This document shows positions 20,390-29,416 of a stretch of DNA of 29,416 bases, in pieces. The translations under genes were made by a program, and so were the position numbers. Each line of letters starts with the position of its first letter. Positions within the stretch are counted from its first letter, which is position 1. The notes under the pieces were generated by a model. The model did no database searches and was not told the DNA's origin. It saw only the letters and a program-made list of their open reading frames with translations. Origin of the DNA: Nemertoderma westbladi. Lineage: Eukaryota; Xenacoelomorpha; Nemertodermatida; Nemertodermatidae. Location: contig JAUCBJ010005308.1 in NCBI GenBank assembly GCA_032718475.1, forward strand, positions 1 through 29,416, in the 5' to 3' direction.

Positions 20390-21249
20390 CACCATGTCCT
20401 GGAATATAGTGTCGTTATTCAGGTACAGTACAGTACCTGCCCCCCCCCCCCCCCAAATTTTTCTACGAATCTTAATGAGATTACATGAAATTTGAAATAG
20501 AGATAGTTTCACCTCCCTCCTCCTCCGTGGGTGAGCCAGAATTTGTTTCATTTTTGCTTTCATTCTTTAGCAAAGCTACAAGCGTTTAAAATATTTCACC
20601 AGTTAAATTTCTAAATTTCGTTAAAAACTAGCTGAGATATGAGCGTTCAAAAGTTGCATGGTTTTGCATCTGCATGAGGCTATTTTCTAATTTTATTCTA
20701 CAGTATTAAATAAAAATACCATATTCTAGAACATTTTGTTTATTTAGGAATAGCTACGTAATAGTATACAAAATTATATGTAATTAAAGAGGCATTGCAT
20801 TGTTGCCCAGCTACGTATGGGATAAACAAAATGTTCTAGAACATTGTGTTTTTATAAAATATAATAAATGGTCTGCGGGTGGCGGGGGAAGCTAATACAT
20901 GCAACATTTGAACGCCAATATCTCAGCTATTTCCCAACCAAGTTCAAATGTGTTTACAGATTTGGAATCCTTGCATGGGCAGCTTTCTATTGGTACCATC
21001 AAATCACAATAAGGTTGAAGAATGATCGCACTGTGACATGTGAAAGAGGTATCGCCGGAGACACATTTATCAAACACTTGTAGCTAAATATTGAAAGCAA
21101 AAATAAAAATTCTGGCTCACCCGCGGAGGAGGAGGGAGGTGAAACTATCTCTGTTTTAAATTTCATGCAATCTCATTAAGATTTGTAGAAAAATCTGGGG
21201 GGGGGGGGGCAGGTACCTGAATAACGACACTATATTCAAGGACATGGTG
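20390..21249. mobile_element. 860-bp imperfect palindrome, foldback or MITE-like element flanked by TA
   Basis: The left end CACCATGTCC (20390) and right end GGACATGGTG (ending 21249) begin two long inverted arms. Matching landmarks in both arms are AATATAGTGTCGTTATTCAG, a C15 run (20440-20454) versus a G13 run (21197-21209), GTTTCACCTCCCTCCTCCTC, AGCTGAGATAT next to GCGTTCAAA, and TTCTAGAACATTTTGTTTA versus its complement at 20823-20841. The right arm carries about 70 extra bases. Both ends are flanked by TA (20388-20389 and 21250-21251), compatible with a Tc1/mariner-type insertion. No transposase is encoded. The plus frame at 20868-21083 is just arm sequence. Confidence 0.75.
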
Positions 21250-21251
21250 TA

Positions 21252-21701
21252 TTGATAGCTGATAGCTGGATCAGTGCACAGTGGATAGACCTGGTATGGT
21301 CTTGCTGTATCGTATATTTATTTAAATTGTATTGTATGTGTCTTTTTTACATTGTATTCTAATGCCAGTATGCTGTTATGTGTCTTTTATTAATGGTGCT
21401 GTAAACTTTGTACGTTCTGTACTTATAGCGTCAGTGAGCGTTAAAATCAATCAATCAACTGATCAATCGAAGACCTACCGGAAAACCTACCTGTACCTGT
21501 CTGCCTGTAAGCCTACTACAAACGATCAACATGTAGACATGTAGTAATTCAGTAATTACGTTTATATTATATTTGGATGCCCAGCTGCCCAGGTCCGCTG
21601 CTAATTGCTAAGGGACAAGTTGAAGTTCTGTCTGTCTGTAGTCCTCCAGGATCCAGCTATACAGCCACACTAGCCTACGCATTTACTGTAATCACAGAAT
21701 C
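21252..21701. other. 5' flank of LTV1
   Basis: The LTV1 promoter and 5' UTR should lie here. I see no TATA box at a sensible distance. The open frame at 21332-21544 has no motif. Confidence 0.45.
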
Positions 21702-23078
21702 ATGCCAAAGAATAAGAAGTCGTTTATAAACAAAAACGAATGTGTAAAATTTACCGTGGTTCATCGTAGCCAACGGGATCCACTATCGGTGGATGACTCA
21801 GCACCACAACGTGTGCTCGCCGAAACCGAGACAGGTCCGCAACGCAGCAGAAACGAAACCACTTCCATCAACGAGAATAGGTTGGCAAATCAGAGAAAAT
21901 TTGGAATATATTTCGAGGATGAATACGATTACGCGCAACACCTCCGTGAGGCGACGAGTTCGCGTGGCGGGGGGTTCGAACTGGTTCCGGATCCCGTCGC
22001 TGTCGCCGACACTTCCGACGATGCGATACGACTTCCGGCGTCGGTGTTCCCGTCCGCGGTGGAGGAGAACAAGTCTCTCCGCGACCGGATTTACCAACTC
22101 GGAGTTGTAGAGGATCCCTCCTTCGATTACGACGTCGACGCGGCGTTGAACGACCCCGTGGAGGATGGCGATGAACTCGAAGACGATTTCGTGTCGTTAG
22201 CGAATCGAGATGATGTACCAGTTTATCGTAGCGCCCCCGGGAACACTACAATGGCGCGGTTTATGGAAGATATCGACGTCGACGGGATTCATACCGACGA
22301 ACTTCCGGACGTTCCCAAGGACGAGGAGTTGGAAGATAGTTCGAGCGATGGTCGCTGTTGTACGACGGAACGATCTCGGTTTACCGAGTACACAATGACA
22401 AGCTCCATCGTTCCTCGCAGCCACGGTTTAATGCGACTCGACGATCAGTTCGAAGGATTCTACGCGCAGTACGACTCCGACGAAGTGGGTTCGTTAGGGG
22501 GGGACGATATACAGGGGGCCCTGGAGGGGGAACAGTTGGCCGATCGGTTGCGCGATGAAGGCGCGCTCGATGTCAGACGGGGCTCGGCGCGTGGTCAACT
22601 CCCCCAAGACGACTCGCCCCGCACTCACCTCGAACGCGATTCCGATTCGGAAACTGATTCATCCGTCGGCTCGTTCCAACTGATGCAGAAATGCAGTCTC
22701 GGTCGCCCCGAATGGGACTGCGAATCTATCGTTTCTACCTATTCGACTCTCTACAACCACCCGAAAGTCATCCAGTATCCCGAAAATAATAATAACATTA
22801 AAGTTCGAATCAGTAAACGTAGCGGGTTTCCGTTACCGGTACCGCCCCCGGAACCTGTGCAAAATCGGGAAACGGCGGGAAACACAGCGGGAAGAAAACG
22901 GGAACGAGGGGAAACTCTGGAAGAAAAGAAGGAAAGAAAGATGGAAGAGAAACGGCATAGAAGGGAGAGACGAGTCGTGAAGAAAAGTAATAAATTATTA
23001 TTTCGGGACGAGCAGTTGAAACAAACGGAACGGAATGTTAATCTGTTACAGAACGTATCTGGAGTTCGGATTAAGTAG
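21702..23078 (+). CDS. LTV1: LTV1, ribosome biogenesis factor for the 40S subunit
   Basis: The 458-residue frame matches animal LTV1, close to the human protein's length of about 475. LTV1 joins pre-40S particles, helps place uS3 during head assembly, and leaves after casein-kinase phosphorylation (family knowledge). Landmarks are VHRSQRDPL (20-28), SAPQRVL (33-39), QRKFGIYFEDEYDYAQHL (64-81), RFTEYTMTSS near 225, WDCESIVSTYSTLYNHP (338-354), and a basic C-terminal helix with RRERRVVKKSNKLLF near 415-430. The middle is acidic and low in complexity, as usual. The ATG at 21702 is preceded by A at -3 and begins with the family's MPK...KKSFI. The gene is a single exon, while vertebrate LTV1 is multi-exon. 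The coding sequence is far richer in G+C and CpG than its AT-rich flanks. No stops or frameshifts are seen. Confidence 0.94.
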   Translation: MPKNKKSFINKNECVKFTVVHRSQRDPLSVDDSAPQRVLAETETGPQRSRNETTSINENRLANQRKFGIYFEDEYDYAQHLREATSSRGGGFELVPDPVAVADTSDDAIRLPASVFPSAVEENKSLRDRIYQLGVVEDPSFDYDVDAALNDPVEDGDELEDDFVSLANRDDVPVYRSAPGNTTMARFMEDIDVDGIHTDELPDVPKDEELEDSSSDGRCCTTERSRFTEYTMTSSIVPRSHGLMRLDDQFEGFYAQYDSDEVGSLGGDDIQGALEGEQLADRLRDEGALDVRRGSARGQLPQDDSPRTHLERDSDSETDSSVGSFQLMQKCSLGRPEWDCESIVSTYSTLYNHPKVIQYPENNNNIKVRISKRSGFPLPVPPPEPVQNRETAGNTAGRKRERGETLEEKKERKMEEKRHRRERRVVKKSNKLLFRDEQLKQTERNVNLLQNVSGVRIK

Positions 23079-23207
23079 TTTACTGGTAGAGAACAACGGG
23101 ATGATTAGTAAATGTTTTGTTTGTATCGTAATATTTCTATAATGGGCGGATATTCTGATGGAAAGTCATTCGATTTGCTTCACTTTATTTTGTTTTGCTT
23201 ATTTTTC

Positions 23208-23213
23208 ATTAAA
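23208..23213 (+). terminator. Candidate poly(A) signal of LTV1
   Basis: ATTAAA, the common variant, lies 130 bases past the stop codon. It could be chance in AT-rich DNA. Confidence 0.35.
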
Positions 23214-24328
23214 ATTCAATTATATTCAATTCAAACTTCTCGTATATTATAGCCAACTGGCTTTACTGACCCAGAATGGACTTTATTCTCGTTACTTTTT
23301 CACCCGAATATATCCCAATATCGGGAGAAGGAGAGAATTAAGTAACCCAACGGGATTGATTGCAGTGATTTTAATTTTTTCCCGGCAAAAAAAGAATATA
23401 ATATGTGAAAATATTTTTTGTTAAATTTTATTACATGTTGAAAGAGCATCGATGTAGAAAAGGTCTCACTCAAAATCCATTCAAACACTCAAAAGTTATT
23501 GTAACTTTAGTGGATGCAAGGCGAACTCCAAGACGGAACTCAATATCCAATATTAGTTTATGTAGTTAAGCAGCTCTCTAGTTACGTAATAAATATTCGA
23601 GAACACTAAATTATTTAACATTGAGTAAAGCAGCGTCAGGAGTTATAGAGTACAATAATATGAATCGCAGTAACTATGGAAGCAATATAGTAAAATACTA
23701 CAGTCGTCTCAGGGTCTACTAAATAACAGGTCAAGCAGCGGAACTGAATGCTGAATTTATCGGAGGCCGAAGTTTTTACTGAAGATCCACACAGTTAGTA
23801 TTTTACAAGCGGTTTTTACGAGTTTTCATTTAATTTGGATTTACAACGCCGATATTTCCTACATTAATTAAGTTCGAGCACCTATTTAGAATTTTCAAAA
23901 ATATTATTTAACACTATAATATATAATGTATGTAATTCTAGCACGAGCAGACCAGCCAGACCTTTTAGTTCAATGTTAAATCCCTACGCAGTTATATCCC
24001 ATGCAACAGAAAGAACCCAATTTCTTTTATGTCAATTGAGAGTTTTCTGAAGGTCTTTGCGATATATCGAGCAATATAAACGACACCCAAAGTTTCATTG
24101 CAGTCATCACTATCAATCTCGATATCAAGATTTTGAACTAGGAAGCGGTCAGAAGGCGACAAAGTATAACCGCAAAGATCACAATGACCGGAAGGGCAAA
24201 GATCAAGGCGAAGAAACAAACTCGCGGCGTCTATCCGATGTGTTTCTATAATCTGTTGGGCAGATATATAATAGGATTGACGAAGATGCCCGAAATAACC
24301 AAATAACCCTCGAATTCATGAGTCTGGA

Positions 24329-24366
24329 CCCCCACCCCAGCCCCCAGCCCCCCCTTCCCTCCCAAC
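24329..24366 (-). repeat. C-rich tract, minus-strand G-quadruplex candidate
   Basis: Four C runs of four or more bases, separated by one or two bases (CCCCCACCCCAGCCCCCAGC and onward), give four clustered G runs on the minus strand. Confidence 0.7.
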
Positions 24367-24893
24367 AAATATACCGGTAATGCTATCTCACTGGCAGCAG
24401 AGTCGTAAAAACTTACATAAGTCAATTAGATCCAAACAGGTCTGTGAGAGGTCCACACTTGTTTGGTTGATTAAAATGAATAACGACGCCGCTTTTTACG
24501 GTATAATTTCATAAATAATTCTTAAATACAGCAATAATCAGTTAAATATTAAATATATTGCGCAGTTTACAGCCTAGTTGGAATACTTTTTATACGGAAA
24601 ACATGTTTTCATCTTAGAAATTTCTTCGCAAATTTTGGATATCTTTATCGTTAAGAATATTAAAAATGAGTATAAGTTACTCTAAGGGACGGCGGTCGAA
24701 ATTGTAAAATAAATTGTATTCTACAATAATAACAGTAGTTTCGGTGAATAATTAAGAATTGGCAGTATTTATAAATGTTTATCTGATTCAGTTTTGAGAT
24801 TTTCTATCACTAATATTCGTTATTAAGAGATAAAATATTCCACGTTGAAGGATCAGTCGTCATTGGGTATCTCATAATAAATTATTAATCCCA

Positions 24894-25096
24894 TCATATG
24901 CACTAAAACCTGCAGAAATAAACGCGTCATACACACCAAAACCTGCAGAAATATAATCCGTCATACGCACTGAAACCTCCAAAAATATAGCCTATCATAC
25001 GCACTGAAACCTCCAAAAATATAGCCTATCATACGCACTGAAACCTCCAAAATATACCCTATCATACGCACTGAAACCTCCAAAAATATAGCCTAT
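24894..25096. repeat. 34-bp minisatellite, about six copies
   Basis: A repeated block of CATACGCACTGAAACCTCC followed by AAAAATATAGCCTAT. The first two copies are diverged (CTGCAGAAATA). The next four are nearly identical, and one of them is shorter by a base. Confidence 0.9.
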
Positions 25097-25755
25097 GATT
25101 CACAACATAAAACCACCCACCAGTGATTGAAAGGATCCCCTACAGTTGCCTTACATGAGATCTCTCATCTGATTGGCTGGAATTTACATTCAACGTCATT
25201 GTCAGCTTTACTCTATAGGCCAATTCCTATTCACTGTTTCCTATATGAATTCCTATTGGAATGCATACTTTGGCAGACGAGGTGGGAACTCCTGTTACAC
25301 CACCCTCAATGAGCTGATTAAAAGTTATAAAAGTACAAAAATATTTTTAATTTATTATTGGTGTTTATAAAAATATTTTTGTCACTATGATGTTTATATT
25401 TATACAATCACAATGTTTAAATTATTCTCGATAAGATATTGATATTCCATTCATTTGTTGACCTTTTCTTACCTGACTATTGCGTTTCTTATAATATATT
25501 GAAATGTTGATGTGATGAATATTCAAGATATCCATTGTCCATTGACTTTCAAAGGTTAGTTAGACAGATTATCATTCAATCTGTACCTATATATAATACT
25601 AAAACGAATCAACTAATGACTGAACGAACATAGGCATGTATTAAATGCAATTGGATGTCTGTAAACGTGTAAATTATTCGATAATTTATTTAATTTTTTT
25701 AAAACTTATTTAATGCTACTCAATTAACACCTCTCATTATTTTTTATTATTTCAG
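25097..25755. other. AT-rich stretch without a gene
   Basis: It holds a hairpin with 15-bp arms (ACAAAAATATTTTTA at 25335-25349, complement at 25368-25382). Its last bases form the pyrimidine-rich acceptor tract of the next feature. The small frames at 25127-25370 show no motif. Confidence 0.5.
25335..25382. repeat. AT-rich hairpin with perfect 15-bp arms
   Basis: ACAAAAATATTTTTA at 25335-25349 is the exact reverse complement of 25368-25382, with an 18-base loop. Confidence 0.85.
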
Positions 25756-25934
25756 ACTGTTGTTAAGTCAACTGAAGTGGTGTAACCCTGAATACTTTCT
25801 TTGACAATGTTATCGACACCTCAAACTAATAAATTACTCGCAATATCCGCGATATCTGCATTACTTTCCTTTTCAGCGCTTATAATAAGCCTGCGTTACC
25901 TCGACAACAGCAACTTTTTGGGGGTCTTTACAAG
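25756..25934 (+). CDS. Candidate first coding exon of a small-N-terminus membrane protein
   Basis: A good acceptor (TTTTTTATTATTTCAG, AG at 25754-25755) and a good donor (ACAAG|GTAAGA at 25934/25935) bound a 179-base interval. Inside, ATG at 25807 has A at -3, follows an in-frame TGA at 25789, and opens 42 codons plus two bases to the donor. The peptide starts MLSTPQTNKLLAISAISALL and continues as a hydrophobic stretch to about residue 32, then RYLDNSN and FLGVFT. This would fit a signal anchor of a type II membrane protein such as a Golgi enzyme, but no family is recognised. Matching downstream exons were not found in the window, so they may lie past 29416. The signals could coincide by chance. 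Confidence 0.35.
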
Positions 25935-27087
25935 GTAAGAAACTCTGTCGGTCATTAAGTTGAAAGCAACGTATTACAAATTACATGTCGTAACTGTCGT
26001 ACAAGGTAGTAGCTGTATGTTCTTGGTGTCTTAACTCAGAATGATAACAGTTGATTACTACAAAAAATTACACTGTAGCCTTTGCTTTGGACTTCTGTTT
26101 ATTGTTTTTAGTTTAACGTGCCACTGTAACCTGCTCTTTTCCCTAAATTGATTAACATTAAGACGAGATATTCATTCTCCGAGATGGGATCCCCTGTCTC
26201 AAATTGTTCACCATGAACTTTATTTCTTAACATTATCACATGACATCGTTGTCTGCTGCACGCCCAGGCCAACGTAACGTGGTGGGGTGTAAGTTAAATA
26301 AATTATTTTATGATGCCTTTATTATCCACAATTACTTCTTAGAATTATCGAACATGACTCGATGCTAATTAATATCAACTACTTTCTTCTAGATTCGACA
26401 TAAATTATTTGTGTTGTCCTAAACTCTTTTTGATTCACGTCTCCATCTCACTTTCGGACAAGGTCACATTCCAAATTATACTGTCAAATCGAAAAAAAAT
26501 ATGTTGACCAGATGACACGGAAAGAAGTTGATCTATCGCGTAACAGAATTAGGACACGACCCCAAATGATAATATTTCTCGACGATCTCGCTATCCGTCC
26601 ACGATAACCCTGTTTGTTTCTCAGATAAGCGACATTGTTTTCCTACGGAAACACCGGCTCTGCTACGGAATATCGCGGTGAAGCCGATTAATAATTGATT
26701 TGCATGCTTTTGTATCGGATTGAATTGAATGCCGCCGACCAAGAGGGTTTTGGGCTTAACACTGACTCAACGCCCTATGCAGTGTGCTTCGTAGTGAAGA
26801 TTGACAGGAAAGTTTCTCTTGATGGCACCTGCTAAACTGCATGCTCCCAGCACATTTACATGCGAAGGAATTATTCTGCCAAATGAATTAGGATTAACCA
26901 TGAAAACCCATTAGGAGTAAGAATTCCAGGCCCAGGCGGGACTGTCATGTCAGCCCATTGTTAAACCGGCATATTCGTCGTAACGAAGTAATCTCAGTCT
27001 CAGAACATTGATACTGCTAGATTGATTCAAATACATCGCGCCAACTTCTGAATACTGTAAGGTAACATAAAATGTACTAAAAATAGA
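25935..27087. other. Stretch without a clear gene, possibly intronic
   Basis: If the exon at 25756-25934 is real, this lies in its intron. A pyrimidine tract plus CAG near 26620-26630 precedes CpG-richer sequence, but its continuation from that exon would stop at once. The minus frame at 26533-26742 has no recognised domain. Confidence 0.4.
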
Positions 27088-28264
27088 AGGCTACCAAGGC
27101 TACCAAGGCCACCAAGGTTACCAAGGCCACCAAGGCTACCGAGGCTACCGAGGATACCAAGGCCACCAAGGCTACCAAGGCCACCAAGGCTACCAAGGCT
27201 CCCAAGGCCACCAAGGCTACCGAGGCTACCAAGGCCACCAAGGCTACCAAGGCTACCAAGGCTACCAAGACTACCAAGGCCACCAAGGCTACCACGGCTA
27301 CCAAGGCCACCAAGGCTACCAAGGCCACCAAGGCTACCAAGGCCACCAAGGCTACCAAGGCCACCAAGGCTACCAGGGCTACCAAGGCTACCAAGGCCAC
27401 CAAGGCTACCAAGGCTACCGAGGCTACCGAGGCTACCAAGGCCACCAAGGCCACCAAGGCTACCAAGGCTACCAAGGCTACCAGGGCTACCAAGGCCACC
27501 AAGGCTGAGGCTACCGAGGCTACCAAGGCTACCAAGGCTACCAAGGCTACCAAGGCCACCAAGGCTACCAAGGCTACCAAGGCTACCAAGGCTACCAAGG
27601 CTACCAAGGCTACCAAGGCCACCAAGGCTACCAGGCTACCAAGGCTACCGAGGCCACCGAGGCTACCGAGGCTACCAAGGCCACCAAGGCTACCAAGGCC
27701 ACCAAGGCTACCAAGGCTACCAAGGCTCCCAAGGCCACCAAGGCTACCGAGGCTACCGAGGCTACCAAGGCCACCAAGGCTACCAAGGCTAACAAGGCCA
27801 CCAAGGCTACCAAGACTACCAAGGCTACCACGGCTACCAAGGCTACCAAGGCTACCAAGGCCACCAAGGCCACCAAGGCTACCAAGGCTACCAAGGCCAC
27901 CAAGGCTACCAGGCCTACCAAGGCTACCAAGGCCACCAAGGCTACCAAGGCTACCGAGGCCAACTAGGCTACCGAGGCTACCAAGGCCACCAAGGCTACC
28001 AAGTCTACCAAGGCTACCAAGGCCACCAAGGCCACCAAGGCTACCACGGCTACCAAGGCTACCACGGCTACCAAGGCTACCAAGGCCACCAAGGCTACCA
28101 AGGCTACCAAGGCTACCAGGGCTACCAAGGCTACCAAGGCTACCAAGGCTACCAAGGCTACCAAGGCCACTAAGGCCACCAAGGCTACCAAGGCTACCAG
28201 GGGTACCAAGGCTACCAAGGCCACCAAGGCTACCAAGGCTACCAAGGCTACCAGGGCTACCAAG
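27088..28264. repeat. 9-bp minisatellite (GGCTACCAA / GGCCACCAA)n, about 130 copies
   Basis: The array is nearly pure. The most frequent variants are T/C at unit position 4 and A/G or A/C at positions 8 and 9, and changes also occur at positions 2, 3, 5 and 6. The 9-bp period leaves open frames on the minus strand (27077-28321, Gly-Ser-Leu and Val-Ala-Leu repeats). On the plus strand it reads Gly-Tyr-Gln/Gly-His-Gln, broken by stops near 27506 and 27790. Single-base deletions (near 27628) shift the frame. Substitutions do not favour any codon position, so I regard it as non-coding. Confidence 0.92.
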
Positions 28265-28650
28265 CACGGCACAAACATTCGAATATCGGTGAATTAATAT
28301 CTCGTCTTGGGGAATTAACAATGTTAATTATCAGTTAAGGAAAGGACCAGGTTATAATGGAACGTTATTCTAACCAAAACAATAAACGAATGTAAATAGT
28401 ACATGTTTCCGTTTTGATGATAATCCTCTATTTTTATTATTACTTTCACCTTGGGGGAGGTGATTTTTATGGCGTCCAGAGACCCCCAACACCCTCCCCC
28501 TATCTTTGTAAAGCTACTGGTATTGCAAGATTTCCTAATATATAAATAATTATAACAAATATAAATACGTTCTTGTGAACAAAATTTAAACTTTAACCTT
28601 GACTTTCGCTCTTAACTTTAGTTTATTGATTTGGTTAGAGTAGCCTTAAC
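28265..28650. other. Spacer between two minisatellites
   Basis: No gene is seen. It contains AACCAAAACAATAAAC near 28374, also present near 1360 and 5474. Confidence 0.5.
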
Positions 28651-28877
28651 TTTTGTCGGCTATGGTTCTATACCGCTTATTCTTTGTCGGCTGTGGTTCT
28701 ATACCGCTTATTCTTTGTCGGCTGTGGTTCTATACCGCCTATTCTTTGTCGGCTGTGGTTCTATACCGCCTATTCTTTGTCGGCTGTGGTTCTATACCGC
28801 CTATTCTTTGTCGGCTGTGGTTCTATACCGCCTATTCTTTGTAGGCTGTGGTTCTATACCGCCTATTCTTTGTAGGC
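28651..28877. repeat. 31-bp minisatellite, about seven copies
   Basis: The unit is TTCTTTGTCGGCTGTGG followed by TTCTATACCGCCTA. The first copies carry CGCTTA, the middle ones are identical, and the last two carry TGTAGGC. The period is not a multiple of three, so the overlapping plus frames at 28631-28906 simply cycle through all frames and are artefacts. Confidence 0.92.
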
Positions 28878-29416
28878 GTAGCATTTACAGTTTACATTCT
28901 GTATAATGATAGTTTTCGTTAAGAAAATTGTAGTGAGGTCAGAAAGTGACTCATTATTTACTATTTGATATTTACAGATTTTATTTCTTCCAAAAAGGAT
29001 AAAATTATTAGATACCGTTACAAGAACCGGTTCCTGGATTGGATATATATTAGGGTATTATTAATTGTCGGTAGAGGTAGGTAGGCCCCGACAACCAACT
29101 CGCTACAGGTAATTTTCTCGCAATATTATCTATCAGTGCCGCTCCACGCCTTTCACCTGCGGGCCCCGCTATTGTATTATTCCCAAGCTGTGAGAGTGAC
29201 AACCTGTCAATTAATCATCAGTGTCCCCTATTGTTATCCCCTTTCGCCCTAAGCATTGCAATTTGTAGGCAAGGCACATTGAATTAAAGGTTATCTTGCC
29301 CAACTCGTACTCAGTACATCCGATTTCGTGAGTCTCCAAAGGATTGGCTGACCAATTATAGTTTGGTAGAGCTATCCCTACAGCGGGAACAGTGCAACTC
29401 AAAGATAAACGGCCTT
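28878..29416. other. Right end of window, no supported gene
   Basis: The minus frame at 29211-29402 has no recognisable motif and opens with a non-ATG codon. Nothing else was identified. Confidence 0.45.

Larger units (their letters stand above)
23079..24893. other. 3' flank of LTV1 and gene-free stretch
   Basis: It holds a candidate ATTAAA at 23208, a block near 23291-23327 shared with 10676-10711, and a C-rich tract at 24329-24366 that would be a G-quadruplex motif on the minus strand. The minus frame at 23992-24219 has a faint transposase-like look (VVYIARYIAKT) but is not supported well enough to call. Confidence 0.5.

Noticed and set aside
23992-24219. Minus frame with VVYIARYIAKT, faintly like a transposase segment
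   Set aside because: It is one weak motif without an ATG, catalytic residues or element ends. A profile search would be needed to support it.
26533-26742. Minus frame with cysteines (GKQCRLSEKQTGLSW) considered as a Wnt-like exon
   Set aside because: The spacing does not follow Wnt blocks, there is no ATG, and no splice sites fit.
27077-28321. 414-codon minus frame of Gly-Ser-Leu and Val-Ala-Leu repeats
   Set aside because: It is an artefact of the 9-bp minisatellite. Variation ignores codon positions and single-base indels occur.
28631-28906. Plus frames repeating FFVGCGSIP-like peptides
   Set aside because: A 31-bp period makes all three frames cycle through the same repeat. There is no coding evidence.
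1-29416. CRISPR array, bacterial operons or Shine-Dalgarno sites
   Set aside because: The genes are metazoan with a spliceosomal intron. The tandem arrays have no spacers.

Overview
The window looks like nuclear DNA of a marine invertebrate. It is AT-rich, has sparse genes with spliceosomal introns, and holds LINE, SINE and DNA-transposon relics and several minisatellites. The palindrome TAGGCCTA is strongly over-represented. From memory such a bias fits echinoderm or other deuterostome DNA, but this is a weak guess. It is not bacterial. Many long open frames here are artefacts of tandem repeats whose unit length is a multiple of three.

Genes. (1) Positions 1-965, minus: the N-terminal glutaminase part of CAD (pyrimidine synthesis), cut by the window edge. 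(2) Positions 10968-15813, minus: a two-exon gene for a large type I membrane protein with a signal peptide, about six C-type-lectin-like domains, two Ig domains, a TSP1-like segment, one membrane span and a tyrosine-free tail. I inferred the splice from an in-frame AAG|GTGAGG donor and a TTTTTTACAG acceptor, and it completes a lectin domain. (3) Positions 21702-23078, plus: an intronless LTV1 (40S ribosome assembly factor). (4) Positions 25756-25934, plus: a candidate first coding exon of an unidentified membrane-anchored protein. No functional link between these genes is visible.

Mobile DNA. 3490-3958 is a LINE tail relic. 4188-6412 is a tRNA-derived SINE split by a 1963-bp hAT-like element (4241-6203) that carries a roughly 950-bp array of a 12-bp repeat. 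9052-10536 is a LINE reverse-transcriptase relic between imperfect 25-bp direct repeats. 15959-17609 is a terminal-inverted-repeat element carrying a Myb/SANT-like gene but no transposase. 18600-19530 is a second LINE relic. 20390-21249 is an imperfect 860-bp palindrome flanked by TA.

Other repeats. There is a 34-bp minisatellite (24894-25096), a 9-bp minisatellite (27088-28264), a 31-bp minisatellite (28651-28877), a 22-G run, and several hairpins and palindromes. The most unusual items are the lectin/Ig receptor, the SINE/hAT/minisatellite nest, the Myb-only element and the TAGGCCTA bias.
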